Assembly (NCBI GenBank): GCA_002503205.1
Contig: DARE01000045.1
Span: forward strand, 27,014-91,013
Length of the DNA stretch: 64,000 nucleotides
Direction: 5' to 3'
DNA from: Thermoplasmatales archaeon UBA447
Lineage (GTDB): Archaea; Thermoplasmatota; Thermoplasmata; Thermoplasmatales; Thermoplasmataceae
Positions 11,195 to 20,524 of the stretch are shown here, in pieces; within the stretch, counting starts at the first letter, position 1, and every line of letters starts with the position of its first letter. Below the pieces are notes generated by a model. It was not told the origin of the DNA, made no database searches, and worked only from the letters and a program-made list of their open reading frames with translations. The position numbers and the translations under genes were made by a program.

Positions 11195-11284
11195 CCATTT
11201 ACAATATCAATACACACTATTAAAGATGACTAAATTCTCTACCACATAATGTATAATTTATAAGTGTATCAAATTAAGGTGTCA
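11195..11284. promoter_or_regulatory. Divergent promoters for the dtdA unit and valS
   Basis: A 90-base intergenic region with one TATA element per direction. The minus-strand element at 11217-11225 lies 27 bases from the ATG at 11194. The plus-strand TTTATAA at 11257-11263 lies 25 bases from the ATG at 11285. Both spacings place transcription starts on the start codons, so both mRNAs are probably leaderless. This spacing decided the valS start. Confidence 0.65.
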
Positions 11285-13636
11285 ATGGATCTAAATCTGA
11301 AAGAGATTGAACAATCATGCAGGGATATCTGGTTCAGTAAGGAAATTTACCGGGTTGATCTCAACAGTGGACCGAGATCCTCCTATTACCTCATAGATAC
11401 GCCTCCACCAACTATTTCAGGGAAAATGCATCTTGGGCATGCATTTTCTTACCCACATCAGGACTTCATAGCAAGATACAAAAGGATGAGGGGGTACAAG
11501 GTATTCTACCCATGGGGTTTTGATGATAATGGGCTCCCAACAGAAAGATATACGGAGAAGAGCCTTGGAATCAAGGGGGAAAAACTGCCCCTAAAAGAGT
11601 TCATAGAGCTTTGCAAGGCCGAGGCTGAAAAAGCTTCAAAGGAGCTGCTTGAAGGCTGGCGTGATCTTGGGTTAAGCGCAGATTTTGACCTCCACTACAG
11701 AACTTTCTCTCCCGAATCAATAAGCCTTTCCCAGAACATGTTCCTGGATCTTATAAAGAAAAAGAGGGTTTATCGTGAGGAAGCTCCGACAATTAGATGC
11801 CCAAACTGCAATACTGCGATCTCCCAGATAGAGCTCAAAGACCAGATGATGACTACAGATTTCGTTTATATTAGATTTCAGGGAGAGAAGGGTGACATAA
11901 CCATTGCAACGACAAGGCCTGAGATGCTGGCCTCATGTGTGGCAATAATGATAAACCCGGCTGATAAGAGATTTGCAGATTTCCGTGGTAAGTTGGTCAA
12001 ATTACCACTTTATGGCCATGAAGTGCCGGTGATAGAGGATGAGTATGTGGACATGGAGAAGGGAACCGGTGCCGAAATGCTCTGCACATTCGGAGATCAG
12101 AATGATCTTGTTCTCTGGAAAAAATATAACCCTGGCCTCAGAATAATACTGGATAACCATGGTGTGATGAATGAAATGGCAGGAGAACTCAAGGGAAAAA
12201 AAGTTCCTGAGGCCAGGAAGAGCGTTATTGAACTTCTTGAGAAGAATGGAAGTATAGTAAAGATAGAGCGGATAAAACATAACGTCAACACACATGAGAG
12301 GTGCGGGACTCCAATTGAAATAGGGATCAGCAAACAGTGGTTTGTGAGATACCTAGATCTCAGAACAGACCTTCTGGACTTCTCAATGTCCGTGGACTGG
12401 GTCCCGGATTTCATGAAGGTAAGGCTTAAGAACTGGATTGACGGCCTCAGGTGGGACTGGTGCATTTCAAGGCAGAGATTCATCGGCGTACCATTTCCTG
12501 TCTGGTACTGTGGAGATTGCGGAGAAATGATACCCGCATCCCCTGATCAGCTCCCTGTTGATCCAAGGCTTGATACAGGGCCACAGATATGCCCAGCATG
12601 CCAGTCCAGGAATATAGTTCCAGATACTGATGTTATGGATACATGGGCAACATCTTCCCTTTCTCCGAGGCTTGCGCTCCTTGGGAGGACGGAGAATACT
12701 GAATTTTTGCACTATGACGCCAGGTTCCAGGGGCATGATATCATAAATTTCTGGGCATTTACAACACTTGTGAGGTCTTTCATTCATGATGGTTTCCTAC
12801 CATGGGAGAAGATAGTCATCAGCGGGAATGTTTATGATCCGCTGGGACAGAAGATGAGCAAGAGCAAGGGCAATGTCGTATCCCCTTCCACACTCCTTGC
12901 GCAGTATGGAGCCGATGCTGTACGGTACTGGGCTACAACCACACTCCCCGGGGAGGATATAAAGGTCAGAGACCAGGATTTTGTCAGGGGAAGGAGAACA
13001 GTGGTGAAGATTTTCAATGCTGCCAAACTTGTCTCAATGCTGTCTGAAGGAAGGGAAATAAAAATAGATGGCTTTCAGCCCTCTTCTTCAGTAAACAGAT
13101 GGATAGGATCCAGAATTGACGAAACTATAGAGAAAAGCACTCAGCACTTCGAGAATTTCAATGTCTCAAGGGCAAGGCTTGAGATAGACAACATGTTCTG
13201 GAGTGACTTCTGTGACAATTACCTTGAAATCTGCAAAGGACTCATGAATTCATCAACACCGGAAGAGGCAGATGAGATTGCTTCAGGCCTGAATTATTAC
13301 ATGTTCCAGATTTTAAAACTGTATGCCCCCATAATGCCATTTATTACGGAGCACATCTATCAGAATTCTGCCTGGAAGAACAGAGAGAGCATACATCTGG
13401 AGGCTTGGCCAGTTCCACAGGGAATTGTTGATGCTGATGGCTTTGGAGTGGTGATTGATGCCATTGCACAGATAAGGAATCTGAAGACTTCCATGAAACT
13501 GTCCATGGGCGCTGAGCTTGAGAGCGCTTCCGTTCACGGTGATGTTGAAAAGCTGCAGAAGTATGGACAGCTGCTCAAATCTGTCATGAGAGTTAGGAAC
13601 CTTGCCTTTGAGAATGAGGAATCGGTGAAACCCTGA
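11285..13636 (+). CDS. valS: Valyl-tRNA synthetase
   Basis: Class I aminoacyl-tRNA synthetase of about 783 residues, charging tRNA-Val and editing threonine. The HIGH signature appears as HLGHAF after PPTISGKM (near residue 48), the KMSKS signature as KMSKSKGN near 525, and cysteine pairs CPNC (near 175) and CGDC...CPAC (near 418-445) give zinc ribbons typical of archaeal ValRS. The long C-terminal coiled coil of bacterial ValRS is absent, as usual in archaea. An earlier GTG at 11264 is in frame, but the TATA box at 11257-11263 overlaps it and points to the ATG at 11285. Confidence 0.97.
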   Translation: MDLNLKEIEQSCRDIWFSKEIYRVDLNSGPRSSYYLIDTPPPTISGKMHLGHAFSYPHQDFIARYKRMRGYKVFYPWGFDDNGLPTERYTEKSLGIKGEKLPLKEFIELCKAEAEKASKELLEGWRDLGLSADFDLHYRTFSPESISLSQNMFLDLIKKKRVYREEAPTIRCPNCNTAISQIELKDQMMTTDFVYIRFQGEKGDITIATTRPEMLASCVAIMINPADKRFADFRGKLVKLPLYGHEVPVIEDEYVDMEKGTGAEMLCTFGDQNDLVLWKKYNPGLRIILDNHGVMNEMAGELKGKKVPEARKSVIELLEKNGSIVKIERIKHNVNTHERCGTPIEIGISKQWFVRYLDLRTDLLDFSMSVDWVPDFMKVRLKNWIDGLRWDWCISRQRFIGVPFPVWYCGDCGEMIPASPDQLPVDPRLDTGPQICPACQSRNIVPDTDVMDTWATSSLSPRLALLGRTENTEFLHYDARFQGHDIINFWAFTTLVRSFIHDGFLPWEKIVISGNVYDPLGQKMSKSKGNVVSPSTLLAQYGADAVRYWATTTLPGEDIKVRDQDFVRGRRTVVKIFNAAKLVSMLSEGREIKIDGFQPSSSVNRWIGSRIDETIEKSTQHFENFNVSRARLEIDNMFWSDFCDNYLEICKGLMNSSTPEEADEIASGLNYYMFQILKLYAPIMPFITEHIYQNSAWKNRESIHLEAWPVPQGIVDADGFGVVIDAIAQIRNLKTSMKLSMGAELESASVHGDVEKLQKYGQLLKSVMRVRNLAFENEESVKP

Positions 13637-13684
13637 GAGTGAAGAACAAAATATTAATGCAGTTGCCATTTTCTCTCAACTGAA

Positions 13685-14203
13685 ATGTACAGACCTAAAA
13701 GGAAGATTTTCCTTTTCACTGCCACTATTCTCGTGATTATATCAGTGGCATTTATTTCCGTATCCGCTGTTTCCATAAGTGGGTCATCATCTTCCAGTTC
13801 TATTTCGCTGGCACCCTCTTCCAGTTTCAATTTGTCGAGAGAGGCCTATTCAGGATACCTATTGGAATATTCGGTCACTGCAACCCCGTCTAACCACAAT
13901 ATGGAGGTTTATGCAGTCTCACCCTCCGGCTCTGTTGTTCAGAATAGATACTATAATGACACTAATGGGGGTTCCGCTGTTTTTATTGCCAGTGGTTCCG
14001 GATCATGGGAACTTGTTGTTACAAACACTGGAAACAGCAGCATGACAGTCCATGCCTCATTTGGAGCGATAAACCAGTATTTTGTTTACATCGCAGTTCT
14101 GGGTATAATTTTCCTGATATCAGGGTTGACCCTATTTGCAGTATACATTCATTCGAAGGTCCAGCAAAAAAGAAGAGAGAAATTCAGGGACTTCTCTCAA
14201 TGA
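13685..14203 (+). CDS. Small bitopic membrane protein with extracytoplasmic beta domain
   Basis: 172 residues of unknown function. The layout is a basic N-terminus (RPKRK), a hydrophobic signal-anchor at about 8-30, a Ser-rich stretch, an extracytoplasmic segment of about 90 residues with beta-rich, N-glycosylation-like sequons (NDT, NSS), a second membrane helix near 130-155, and a basic cytoplasmic tail (KVQQKRREKF). The middle resembles a small beta-sandwich. A TATA-like AAATATTAAT about 28 bases before the ATG indicates its own leaderless promoter rather than read-through from valS. Confidence 0.8.
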   Translation: MYRPKRKIFLFTATILVIISVAFISVSAVSISGSSSSSSISLAPSSSFNLSREAYSGYLLEYSVTATPSNHNMEVYAVSPSGSVVQNRYYNDTNGGSAVFIASGSGSWELVVTNTGNSSMTVHASFGAINQYFVYIAVLGIIFLISGLTLFAVYIHSKVQQKRREKFRDFSQ

Positions 14204-14229
14204 TCTTGAAAATATTTGAGTGAAAAGGT

Positions 14230-15561
14230 TCAGAGAACAGAAAGGTATCTGTCGATCTCCCATTTTGTTACATGGGATCTGAAGCTGTCCCACTCCCTCT
14301 GCTTAACTGTGATGAAATTGCTGAATATGTGCTCTCCAAGTATATCCTTCATCAGTTTGCTGTTCCTGAAATGGTGAAGGGCTTCTCCGAGGCTCTCAGG
14401 AAGTGAGTTTATTCCATTCTTCTGCCTTTCTTCGGGAGTCATATGGAATATGTCCTTTTCAACGGGTTCTGGGGCTTCAAGATTCCTTTTAATGCCATCG
14501 AGCCCCATTCCAAGAATGACTGCAAACTGCAGATATGGGTTTCCTGCTGAATCTGGGCATCTCAACTCCATTCTCTTCCTCATTCCTGTACCTGCAGGCA
14601 CCCTTACAAGGGCAGAACGGTTCTTGTTAGCCCAGGAGATGTAAACCGGAGCCTCATATCCAGGAATAAGCCTCTTGTAGGAATTCACCCATGAAGCAAG
14701 TACTGCAGAGGCCTGGTTAACATTGCTGAGTATCCCTGCCAGGTAACTCATTCCAAGTTTACTCAGACCGTATTTTTCCGATGCATCATAGAAAAGGTTT
14801 TCTTTTTCTCCCAGAGTCATAATGCTCTGATGCACATGCATTCCTGATCCGTTAACCCCGTTTATGGGCTTTGGCATGAAAGTTGCATAGAGCCCGTGTT
14901 TCTGAGCGAGATTCTTGATTATGCTTTTCAGCATGGCAACCCTATCAGCCATCACCAGGGCCTGGCCATATCTTAGGTCAATTTCCTGCTGCCCCGGTGC
15001 AACCTCATGGTGTGCTGCCTCTGGATAATAACCAAGCTCATACATCTGCATAAGTATTTCCTGCCTTATCTCATTCGGAGTGTCGGTTGGAGTGTTGTCA
15101 AAATAACCCCCCGTATCGGCCGGGATGTTTGTTGGGTTTCCCTCACTGTCTCTTTTGAAGAGGAAAAATTCAAATTCAGGGCCAACGAAAAAGTCCATCT
15201 TCTTCTTGTTAAGCTCCTGAAGTACCCTCTGGAGAGCAAATCTGGGATCTCCCGGAAATCTCTCCCCATCTGGAGTGTAAACATCGCATATGAACCTGGC
15301 TGTCTTTCTTGGGCCATTCTGAGGCAGTACTGTATATGTTAAATAATCAGGATGTGCCCTCATATCAGATTCCTCTATCTGGGCGTATCCTGCTACGGAA
15401 CTTCCGTCAAAAACCACACCTTCCGACATTGCACCTTCAAATCTGTTTCTTGGAATTGTAAGTGTTTTAACCTTCCCTACAAGGTCCATAAACTGCATCT
15501 GCAGAAAATCTATGTTGTCCTTCTTCAGTTTCTCCAATATAGAAGAGAGTTGATCCTCCAT
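14230..15561 (-). CDS. glnA: Glutamine synthetase type I
   Basis: ATP-dependent amidation of glutamate, the main ammonium-assimilating enzyme; dodecameric in the family. About 443 residues. The beta-Grasp N-terminus carries VFDGSSVAGYAQIEESDM (near residues 50-67), and the catalytic domain has the metal-binding VGPEFEFFLF (near 135), the NGSGMHVHQS ATP/metal block (near 245) and RVPAG (near 320). A GTG at 15570 is in frame, but a minus-strand TATA (15584-15593) is centred 27 bases before the ATG at 15561, so that start is used. The gene is convergent with the small membrane protein at 13685-14203. Confidence 0.96.
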   Translation of the reverse strand: MEDQLSSILEKLKKDNIDFLQMQFMDLVGKVKTLTIPRNRFEGAMSEGVVFDGSSVAGYAQIEESDMRAHPDYLTYTVLPQNGPRKTARFICDVYTPDGERFPGDPRFALQRVLQELNKKKMDFFVGPEFEFFLFKRDSEGNPTNIPADTGGYFDNTPTDTPNEIRQEILMQMYELGYYPEAAHHEVAPGQQEIDLRYGQALVMADRVAMLKSIIKNLAQKHGLYATFMPKPINGVNGSGMHVHQSIMTLGEKENLFYDASEKYGLSKLGMSYLAGILSNVNQASAVLASWVNSYKRLIPGYEAPVYISWANKNRSALVRVPAGTGMRKRMELRCPDSAGNPYLQFAVILGMGLDGIKRNLEAPEPVEKDIFHMTPEERQKNGINSLPESLGEALHHFRNSKLMKDILGEHIFSNFITVKQREWDSFRSHVTKWEIDRYLSVL

Positions 15562-15979
15562 GCTGGACACAATCTGATTGATACTTAAATATCTTTATTG
15601 AAGTCTGACCCAATAGTTTAGCTTTGGTTTTAAATTATGCCGACTAAATGTTGGTGGATGCCAGATTTCATTTAATTTCGAACTCAGCAGAAAGGAGTTA
15701 TGACAAACCGTTACCTGGAAATTGGGCCTACCAGAAAATTTTTAATGATAATTGAGAGCTCATTTTCTCTTTGAAATATGGGTCGGAAAAAAGACATTGA
15801 ACTGGGATGATTTAAGTAAACCAAATTCCCATATTCCGCTATACAAACTTCTGACACTATTCCACGAAATTTTCATGCCAGTGATATCAGTGAGACATTT
15901 AATGATATATTATCTGATACATAATTATTGTCAGACAACAATTAAACATTTGGAGCATTTCTATTGTTGAGGTCAAAAA
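15562..15979. other. Intergenic region upstream of glnA
   Basis: About 420 bases without a supported gene. The left end holds the glnA TATA box. The right end holds several AT-rich, partly symmetrical stretches (near 15912-15950) and a plus-strand TATA-like AATTAAACAT near 15945 that could serve the mini-ORF at 15980. A 72-codon open frame at 15752-15970 begins with TTG and has no recognisable start signal or protein character; I do not call it. Confidence 0.5.
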
Positions 15980-16075
15980 ATGATAGGAAACCTGAAAATG
16001 AAAGTGGATGAAATAGATGTGCAGAAAATAAAGGTCAAGACAACAGTATCCCTTGGCTCATTCTGCGTAGAGTAA
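15980..16075 (+). CDS. Candidate 31-residue mini-protein
   Basis: A short frame encoding 31 residues: the N-terminus is MIGNLKMKVDEIDV, the middle is Lys/Val-rich and the C-terminus is TTVSLGSFCVE with a single Cys. A good Shine-Dalgarno match, GAGGT (15969-15973), sits six bases before the ATG, and a TATA-like AATTAAACAT lies about 35 bases upstream, which is better initiation context than chance frames usually have. It ends nine bases before the stop of the convergent TPR gene. It could be a signalling or modified peptide, a toxin-like peptide, or an untranslated coincidence. Unrecognised. Confidence 0.45.
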   Translation: MIGNLKMKVDEIDVQKIKVKTTVSLGSFCVE

Positions 16076-16084
16076 TCTCGCAAA

Positions 16085-17389
16085 TTATATTTCTTCCAAA
16101 TATTGTTCAAGTGTTTTTTCAACCCCGAAAGAGGTTGCTTTCTTTCTTAATTCTAGAATCTTTGTTTTAACTTCTTTATCAGAATATTCATAGTTTCTCA
16201 TTGCTTTTATGAATTCAAAATAAGTTCCGGCAATGAATGTCAGGCTTCTCTTTGACATGAAATGCTGCTCTGCCTTCTTCATATAAGTTTCAGCCTCCTT
16301 CTGGTTGTGTGTTGCTATGTAGTATTCCATATAGAGCATGTAACAGTTGGCCATTCCATTTGTGTCAATATTTTTCCTGAAATATTCAAAAGCATCATTG
16401 ATGTAATTGAAAGCGTCTCCAGGTCTTCTGGTTGATATGTAAATTGTAGCTATTGCAAGGCCAGAGAGGTGCTTTACCCTCTCATTTCCTGTTTTTGTTG
16501 ATATGGAGTAAGCCTCGGAAGAAGCCTCTATGGCCATATCATACTCGCCAACATTCAGAAGAATGGACGCTTCATTCTGATAGCAGTACTGTAGGTGGGT
16601 TAGATCATTGGACTTCTCAAAGTAGTCCATGGATTCGTGATTAAGCTTGAAAAAATTCTGGAAATCCCCCTTAAGGGCATATGCATATGCCTCGTTCATT
16701 CTAACATTGTTTATTCCAGATTCGTCTCCAATTTCCCTGTACAGAAGATAACACTTCTCAAATATCCTCATTGATTCGTCTATCTTACCCTTATAGCCAT
16801 AATATGAGGCAAGCCCCAGATAGGATCTTGCAAGGTTTTTAATGTCGTCCGCCTTTTCAGAATATGAGATGGCTTTCTCATAATGTGCCTTGACAAAATC
16901 AAGCTCCATCTTATATATGTTGACGGAGCCGTAATAGTAGTGCCCTATGCCTATTACTTTAGGAATTCCATCCCTTGTTCCGATGGATATGAGCATGGAT
17001 GAGAAGTCTATCACACGTGTGTAATTCCCTGCCTTCAGAAAGTGATCGGCGAGTGCTTCTATTTCCTCTGCAGGGATATCACCACCTTCCGTGATAAATT
17101 GAAGATAACGTTTGAGAAGGCCAAGAAGCTCCCCGTTTTTCTCAAGGTACTTCTTCGTTAGTCCGCCTTCGAATATCTCCAGCCCAAGGGTTGAAGGTTT
17201 AACTGATATTTTATCAAATTCCTCGAAATTCAGGGTAATCCATCCCAGATCACGCAAAGCCTGGATTATCTGAAGTGATTTTTCCTCACCGTAGACGTTA
17301 AAGTCCTCCTCTTCAAGCCTTTTGTACTCTGAATCAGGCAGTATGTATCTTGCCAGATCTTTCAGGCCTGCAGGGGCAGTTATGTACAT
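16085..17389 (-). CDS. TPR-repeat protein with possible N-terminal winged helix
   Basis: A 434-residue protein. Residues 1-85 look like a compact alpha/beta winged-helix-type domain (QIIQALRDLGWITLNFEEFD, then SVKPSTLGLEIFEGG). From about residue 105 to the end it is helical with repeated TPR features: an alternating small-residue pattern such as YYGSVNIYKMELDFVKAHYEKA, NLARSYLGLASYYGYKGKID and MNEAYAYALKGDF. No catalytic motif is visible. TPR proteins of this shape act as scaffolds or peptide-sensing regulators. A TATA-like AATTTAAATA about 28 bases upstream gives a leaderless start. It faces the mini-ORF at 15980-16075. Confidence 0.85.
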   Translation of the reverse strand: MYITAPAGLKDLARYILPDSEYKRLEEEDFNVYGEEKSLQIIQALRDLGWITLNFEEFDKISVKPSTLGLEIFEGGLTKKYLEKNGELLGLLKRYLQFITEGGDIPAEEIEALADHFLKAGNYTRVIDFSSMLISIGTRDGIPKVIGIGHYYYGSVNIYKMELDFVKAHYEKAISYSEKADDIKNLARSYLGLASYYGYKGKIDESMRIFEKCYLLYREIGDESGINNVRMNEAYAYALKGDFQNFFKLNHESMDYFEKSNDLTHLQYCYQNEASILLNVGEYDMAIEASSEAYSISTKTGNERVKHLSGLAIATIYISTRRPGDAFNYINDAFEYFRKNIDTNGMANCYMLYMEYYIATHNQKEAETYMKKAEQHFMSKRSLTFIAGTYFEFIKAMRNYEYSDKEVKTKILELRKKATSFGVEKTLEQYLEEI

Positions 17390-17482
17390 TTGAGGTTATG
17401 CATTCCAGCGGGTATTTAAATTCTTTCCATTGTATGCATGAGAAATGTCATATGTTTAAAATATTGATTTGAAAGAGGGCTT

Positions 17483-20182
17483 TCAGTTCCCTGAAAGCCT
17501 TTTCATCACATACTGGAGTATTCCGCCTGCCTTCATATATTCAAGTTCCACTGGAGTGTCTATCCTGATTGTCAGGTTTGCACTTGCCTGATCTGAATGG
17601 CCCTTCTTTGAATATTTAAGAACGGCTTTCCCTCCTGGAATCACTCCATCAGGGAAAGAAACATCCATAGGTTTTGCAGGATCCACTTCAAGTTTTTCCG
17701 CGTTCTCTCCCTCTTTGAACTGGAGCGGGAGAACGCCCATACCTACAAGGTTGCTCCTGTGTATCCTTTCATATCCCACTGCAATAACTGCTCTGATCCC
17801 AAGAAGCATTGTCCCCTTGGCGGCCCAGTCCCTTGAACTACCTGAGCCATAGAGGTCACCGGCAAGGACAAGAAGCTGGGTTTTCTCAGACACATACTTC
17901 ATGGCCGCGTCATATACCGGCATCTGGGTTCCGTCAGGATAGTGAACAGTATAGCCACCCTCCCTGTCTACCAGCTTGTTCTTGATTCTGTTATTGGCAA
18001 AGGTGCCCCTCATCATGACTTCATGATTTCCCCTTCTTGCGCCATATGAGTTGAAGTCTACAGGTTTGACACCATGATCCATCAGATACCTGGCTGCCGG
18101 TGTGTCTTTGCCTATACCACCTGCTGGAGATATGTGATCAGTTGTTATTGCGTCACCAAGAACAAGAAGCGGGTATGCTTTTTTAATGTCAGAAAACTCT
18201 TTCTCCTCCTCTGGATTGAAGCCTTCAAAGAATGGGGGTTTCCTGATATATGTGCTCTTCTCCTCCCATTTGTAGACCATTCCTGAGGGTGCCTCCAGCT
18301 CGGCCCACTTTTTGTTGTAGCTGTTCACGTCCCTGTACTTTTCCTTGAACATACTCTCTGAAAGGTACTCCTTCATGTACTTCTGCACTTCAGCCTCTGT
18401 TGGCCATATATCCTTCAGGAAAACCTTCTCGCCCTTTGGTGTTATTCCAAGAGGCTCTGAGTCCAGATCTACTGTAACCTTTCCAGCAATTGCAAATGCC
18501 ACGACCAGCGGAGGTGACATAAGGTAGTTGGCCCTGACATTTCTGTGTATCCTGGCTTCAAAGTTTCTGTTACCAGAAAGAACTGCGGCCGTGCTGAGGT
18601 TGTTGTCCACTATTGCTTTCTCTATATCTGCGTCTAAAGGACCGCTGTTACCTATGCATGTGGTGCAACCGAAGCCAACAATATTGAACCCAAGTTTGTC
18701 CAGATATTTCTGGAGGCCTGATTTCGAGAGATATTCTGATACAACCCGGGAACCTGGTGCGAGGCTAGTCTTAACCTTATCTGATACGGTGAGTCCTTTT
18801 TCAACAGCTTTTTTCGCAAGAAGGCCTGCAGCCATCATTACGTTAGGATTGCTTGTATTTGTGCAGCTGGTAATGGCTGCTATGACAACGTCCCCTTCTG
18901 TAAGATCGGTCTCCTTTCCCTTCACGTTTACTCTGACACTTTTAAGGAGGACCTCCTTCTGCCTGCTCCCTGATGTCTGGGGTGACCTGCCTGATTCCTC
19001 CATGAAGCTGAGGAAATTGTCACCGATCTTACCAAGATCGACTCTCTGTTGGGGAAGCTTCGGCCCTGAAACACTTGGCCTTACAGATGACAGGTCAAGT
19101 TCAATGACCTGCGAATAATGAACATTCTCCTGAGAGCCGAAAAGGTCCTGTTTCTCAAGGTATTCCTTTATCAAATCTATGTGTTCCTTTGTCCTGCCTG
19201 TCATCTCTAGGTATTGAAGGGACATTTCATCTACAGGGAATACAGCAAGTGTTGCCCCATACTCAGGGCACATGTTTGACAGGGTTGCTCTGTCTGGTAT
19301 TGAGAGTGTTGGAACTCCCTCACCAAAAAATTCTATGAATTTGCCCACAACCTTATTTTTCCTGAGAAGTTCAGTTAGTGTCAGAACAAGATCTGTAGCA
19401 GTCACTCCAGTTCTTAGTTTTCCCTTTAATTTTACCCCCACAACCTCTGGAGTTTTAAAAGTTACAGGCTGATCGAGCATTGCTGCCTCTGCCTCTATAC
19501 CGCCAACTCCCCAGCCTATTATTCCAACTCCTCCAATCATTGTTGTGTGTGAATCAGTGCCTACTAGGCTGTCAGGAAATGCAAATGTTTTTCCATCTAT
19601 TTCTCTGGTCATCACTACCTTTGCAAGGTACTCAAGGTTAACCTGATGAATTATTCCAACAGAAGGGGGGACTATGCGCAGGTTGTTGAATGAGGTCTGC
19701 GCCCATTTAAGAAACCTGTAACGTTCGGAGTTCCTTTCAAACTCAATCTCCATATTTTTCTCCAGTGCCTCATCGTTTGCGAAGAAATCCACCTGTACGG
19801 AATGATCAATAACAAGGTCCACCGGCACCTGCGGCTGGATGATATCAGGCTTCTTGCCAAGACTCACGGCTGCATCCCTCATAGCAGCCAGATCAACCAC
19901 TGCTGGAACACCTGTGAAATCCTGCATGACAACCCTTGATACCTTGAATGGAATCTCTGAGTCCGATGGGGACTTGGGATTCCAGTTAAGTAAATTCTCA
20001 ATATCTTTCTCATGGACACTCTTTCCATCCAGATTTCTGATAAGAGATTCCAGGATCACCCTTATGGATATGGGCAATTCACTGATTTTGTGCCCGAAAT
20101 TCTCCAGGTCCTTAATTGAATAATAATTGTATTCTTTTGCACCTATTTTGAATTTCTTTAAAATTCTATATTTTGATTCCAT
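17483..20182 (-). CDS. acnA: Aconitate hydratase (AcnA/IRP type)
   Basis: Citrate-isocitrate isomerisation in the TCA cycle; 899 residues, normal for AcnA. Visible motifs are the first cluster cysteine in AITSCTNTSNP (near residue 440), the other two in GFGCTTCIGNSGP (near 506-515), the VGTDSHTTM block (near 207) and the swivelling-domain GSGSSRDWAAKGT (near 780). An upstream in-frame TTG at 20191 exists, but a TATA-like element near 20203-20212 is about 25 bases from the ATG at 20182, which is chosen. It is transcribed alone, divergent from the sugar-acid dehydratase. Confidence 0.96.
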   Translation of the reverse strand: MESKYRILKKFKIGAKEYNYYSIKDLENFGHKISELPISIRVILESLIRNLDGKSVHEKDIENLLNWNPKSPSDSEIPFKVSRVVMQDFTGVPAVVDLAAMRDAAVSLGKKPDIIQPQVPVDLVIDHSVQVDFFANDEALEKNMEIEFERNSERYRFLKWAQTSFNNLRIVPPSVGIIHQVNLEYLAKVVMTREIDGKTFAFPDSLVGTDSHTTMIGGVGIIGWGVGGIEAEAAMLDQPVTFKTPEVVGVKLKGKLRTGVTATDLVLTLTELLRKNKVVGKFIEFFGEGVPTLSIPDRATLSNMCPEYGATLAVFPVDEMSLQYLEMTGRTKEHIDLIKEYLEKQDLFGSQENVHYSQVIELDLSSVRPSVSGPKLPQQRVDLGKIGDNFLSFMEESGRSPQTSGSRQKEVLLKSVRVNVKGKETDLTEGDVVIAAITSCTNTSNPNVMMAAGLLAKKAVEKGLTVSDKVKTSLAPGSRVVSEYLSKSGLQKYLDKLGFNIVGFGCTTCIGNSGPLDADIEKAIVDNNLSTAAVLSGNRNFEARIHRNVRANYLMSPPLVVAFAIAGKVTVDLDSEPLGITPKGEKVFLKDIWPTEAEVQKYMKEYLSESMFKEKYRDVNSYNKKWAELEAPSGMVYKWEEKSTYIRKPPFFEGFNPEEEKEFSDIKKAYPLLVLGDAITTDHISPAGGIGKDTPAARYLMDHGVKPVDFNSYGARRGNHEVMMRGTFANNRIKNKLVDREGGYTVHYPDGTQMPVYDAAMKYVSEKTQLLVLAGDLYGSGSSRDWAAKGTMLLGIRAVIAVGYERIHRSNLVGMGVLPLQFKEGENAEKLEVDPAKPMDVSFPDGVIPGGKAVLKYSKKGHSDQASANLTIRIDTPVELEYMKAGGILQYVMKRLSGN

Positions 20183-20524
20183 AAATATCAATCAGACATC
20201 CCATCTATATAATTATGATTTACGAAACTTTCAGGCAATGTCAAAAGATAACACAGTGAAACTGGCTTCAAAATGCATTCATCCACAGAATATGCCTGAT
20301 AATCTGGTATAGATTATTAACAAGATTGCAATACCGGTGTCATTCAGCAGGTGCCCATTCTCATTTGCCTGTAATACTTTGCTGCACTGTTGATCCTGTT
20401 CTTTTTTATTTGGACTGCCCCTATCCAATTTATATCCTGCATCGATAATGCAGGAAAGGCAAATTGCATCTCAGACTTCAGCGTTTTTTGATAACTTTAA
20501 GTATTTTCAGCCATTTACTAATTT
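20183..20524. other. Divergent intergenic region acnA / sugar-acid dehydratase
   Basis: 342 bases without a supported gene. It contains the acnA TATA element (about 20205), a perfect inverted repeat at 20436-20454 beside another TATA-like TTTATAT (20429-20435), and a TATA-like CTTTAAGTA near 20497 that fits the dehydratase start at 20525. Open frames inside (for example 24 codons ending at about 20312) lack start signals and are not called. Confidence 0.5.
20436..20454. promoter_or_regulatory. Perfect 7-bp inverted repeat, operator candidate
   Basis: CCTGCAT-CGATA-ATGCAGG is a perfect 7/7 inverted repeat with a five-base spacer, immediately after a TATA-like TTTATAT. It lies about 70 bases upstream of the sugar-acid dehydratase start, which has a closer TATA near 20497. 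It may bind a dimeric regulator of sugar-acid metabolism, or be an unrelated promoter element. No regulator gene adjoins it. Confidence 0.4.

Noticed and set aside
15752..15970. A 72-codon plus-strand frame before the mini-ORF
   Set aside because: TTG start without ribosome site or TATA at the right spacing, and no protein-like pattern.
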